NCBI GenBank assembly: GCA_032433765.1
Contig: JAVIAB010000102.1
Span: forward strand, 7,067,007 to 7,131,006
DNA length: 64,000 nucleotides
Direction of reading: 5' to 3'
From: Megaustenia siamemsis
Lineage: Eukaryota; Mollusca; Gastropoda; Stylommatophora; Ariophantidae
The translations under genes and the position numbers were made by a program. This document shows positions 63,050 through 64,000 of this stretch, one piece after another (within the stretch, counting starts at the first letter, position 1; every line of letters begins with the position of its first letter). The notes under the pieces were generated by a model. That model made no database searches. It was not told where the DNA came from and saw only the letters and a list, made by a program, of their open reading frames with translations.

Positions 63050-63396
63050 GAAACAAGAAAAAGTGGTCTTAAATGTTATGTAGAGCCAATCTTAACATAT
63101 GGATGTGAATCATGGACAATAGGACAACAAACAAGAAAATCACTGGAGTCTGTAGAAATATGGTTCTACAGAAGAATGTTGAGAATACAATGGACAGCTA
63201 AGAAGAGTAATGAAAGCGTACTGACAATGATGATGATGTTGATGAAATGATAGAGGGAAGCAAAGAGAAAAGATACCAGACAGCGTAAGAGAATGGCTTG
63301 GCAGAAGGTCGACAACAAAGGTGATAAATAACTGTCGAGATCGAAAGTTGTGGAGATACATGATTACCTAGGCCAGCAGGCACGGTACTTGATGAT
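63050..63396 (+). mobile_element. RTE-A tail with internal deletion
   Basis: Plus strand: LKCYVEPILTYGCESWT, LESVEIWFYRRMLRIQW, TAKKSNESVL, then an ATG-repeat stretch (63227-63248) replaces the middle. After it come REGSKEKRYQTA-type shifted text with the REWLGRRST region and the CRDRKLWRY-type end, and a (TGA)n tail. The ATG stretch inside suggests recombination through the tail repeat. Confidence 0.85.
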
Positions 63397-63397
63397 G

Positions 63398-63476
63398 ATG
63401 AACACTGAAACCGTCTATCAGGTATCGAACTGAGCCTCTTGGTCTTAGCTGTCCAGTACACTAACCATCGAGACTT
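63398..63476 (-). mobile_element. Diverged S1-like head
   Basis: Minus strand has CGATGGTTAGTGTACTGGAC and AGTTCGATACCTG, clearly tRNA-SINE head-like but diverged from S1. It follows the RTE-A tail, as S1 head follows the RTE-B tail at 15465. Confidence 0.6.
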
Positions 63477-63486
63477 TGTTCAAGTA

Positions 63487-63741
63487 AAGCAAAGAGTCCC
63501 CGTCACACCAAGTGGCGTATAGGAAATATGGTGTTAGTGACTATACATTTTACAGACCTTCGGCACATGAATTTAAGGATAATGTGGTCGGTATTACGCC
63601 AGTGTCGCTTTACTTTCTCAGAAAAAAAAAATCCGGTACCAATTAAAAGGCTGGGTGAACCGGAAACCGTCGGTTGGGATTGAACCCTACCTCTTGTCCT
63701 TTGTAGTCCAGTTCACTAACCACTGAGCTATCGCGGCTCCC
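63487..63741 (-). mobile_element. S1 SINE, full length
   Basis: Minus strand from GGGAGCCGCGATAGCTCAGT, B box GGTTCAATCCC, to the terminal hairpin (ACGCCACTTGGTGT). Complete copy. Confidence 0.93.
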
Positions 63742-63894
63742 ACTTTGGTCGTGTGCGTGTGCAACATTGCTGAAGTCGATGCTTTTATGGTTCTAAAACT
63801 GTGGGCCTCAACACCCATACCGTGCCCTCAATCAGTTATTTAGGAAGTCGCGAATGTGCCTTCAACACAAAACAAATTTGTTTTGGCAGTTATA
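63742..63894. other. Unassigned sequence
   Basis: No recognised feature. Confidence 0.4.
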
Positions 63895-64000
63895 GAAAAG
63901 AGTCGCTGGTCACCTGGCTCTATAAAAAGGGTCGTTTGCTAATTGGCTATATAAAAAGGGTCGCGGTTTCTTGACTCTATAAAACGAGTCGTTGGCTACT
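63895..64000. repeat. Tandem repeat of about 30 bp, cut by window end
   Basis: Three to four units with TGGCTCTATAAAAAGGGTCG and variable middles. It continues beyond the window, so its size is unknown. Confidence 0.8.

Overview
The window is animal, non-coding, repeat-dominated nuclear DNA. I found no intact host gene, rRNA, functional tRNA gene, operon or CRISPR array. Low-GC unique stretches, tRNA-derived SINEs with A and B boxes, 5'-truncated non-LTR retrotransposon tails ending in (TGA)n, a mariner element with a TA duplication, and very abundant minisatellites all point to an invertebrate metazoan. The SINE cores and RTE-type tails make me think of a gastropod mollusc, but that is an inference from memory of similar repeats, not something I can prove here. 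About half of the 64 kb (roughly 31 kb by adding up the arrays) is tandem repeat.

Layout: 0.35-3.9 kb is three consecutive minisatellites (59, 32 and 36 bp) that look related. 4-8.8 kb holds dispersed repeats. 8.8-10.43 kb is one SINE blown open by a 33-bp minisatellite. 11.1-13.3 kb is a 2.2 kb CTT/GAA tract. 13.4-17.6 kb is a mosaic of SINEs and RTE tails plus a 56-bp array. 18.2-22.7 kb is a 48-bp array of about 94 units. 23.2-25.9 kb has an RTE tail nested in a SINE, then a 30-bp array. 26.0-36.3 kb is a 10 kb GA-rich minisatellite with higher-order structure. 36.9-45.6 kb alternates short arrays (19, 69, 77 bp) with RTE tails, SINEs and a hAT-like fragment. 45.7-51.1 kb has RTE tails, SINEs and 27-bp and 36-bp arrays. 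52.2-53.4 kb is a CTTT tract. 53.7-54.5 kb is RTE-B nested in RTE-C. 54.5-55.9 kb is a complete-length mariner with a broken transposase. 56.3-58.3 kb is simple repeat. 58.3-64 kb is SINEs, RTE tails and a 38-bp array grown from an RTE end.

Family names used here are local labels. SINEs: S1 (about 16 copies, the dominant family) to S7. Non-LTR tails: RTE-A to RTE-H, all 5'-truncated copies covering only the C-terminal end of the reverse transcriptase ORF. Several insertions keep clear target-site duplications, so the order of events can be read in places.

The most interesting theme is repeat birth: at least three minisatellites can be traced to a seed that is still single-copy in another copy of the same mobile element in this window. 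Long open frames in the arrays (up to 739 codons) come from periods divisible by three or low complexity and should not be annotated as proteins.
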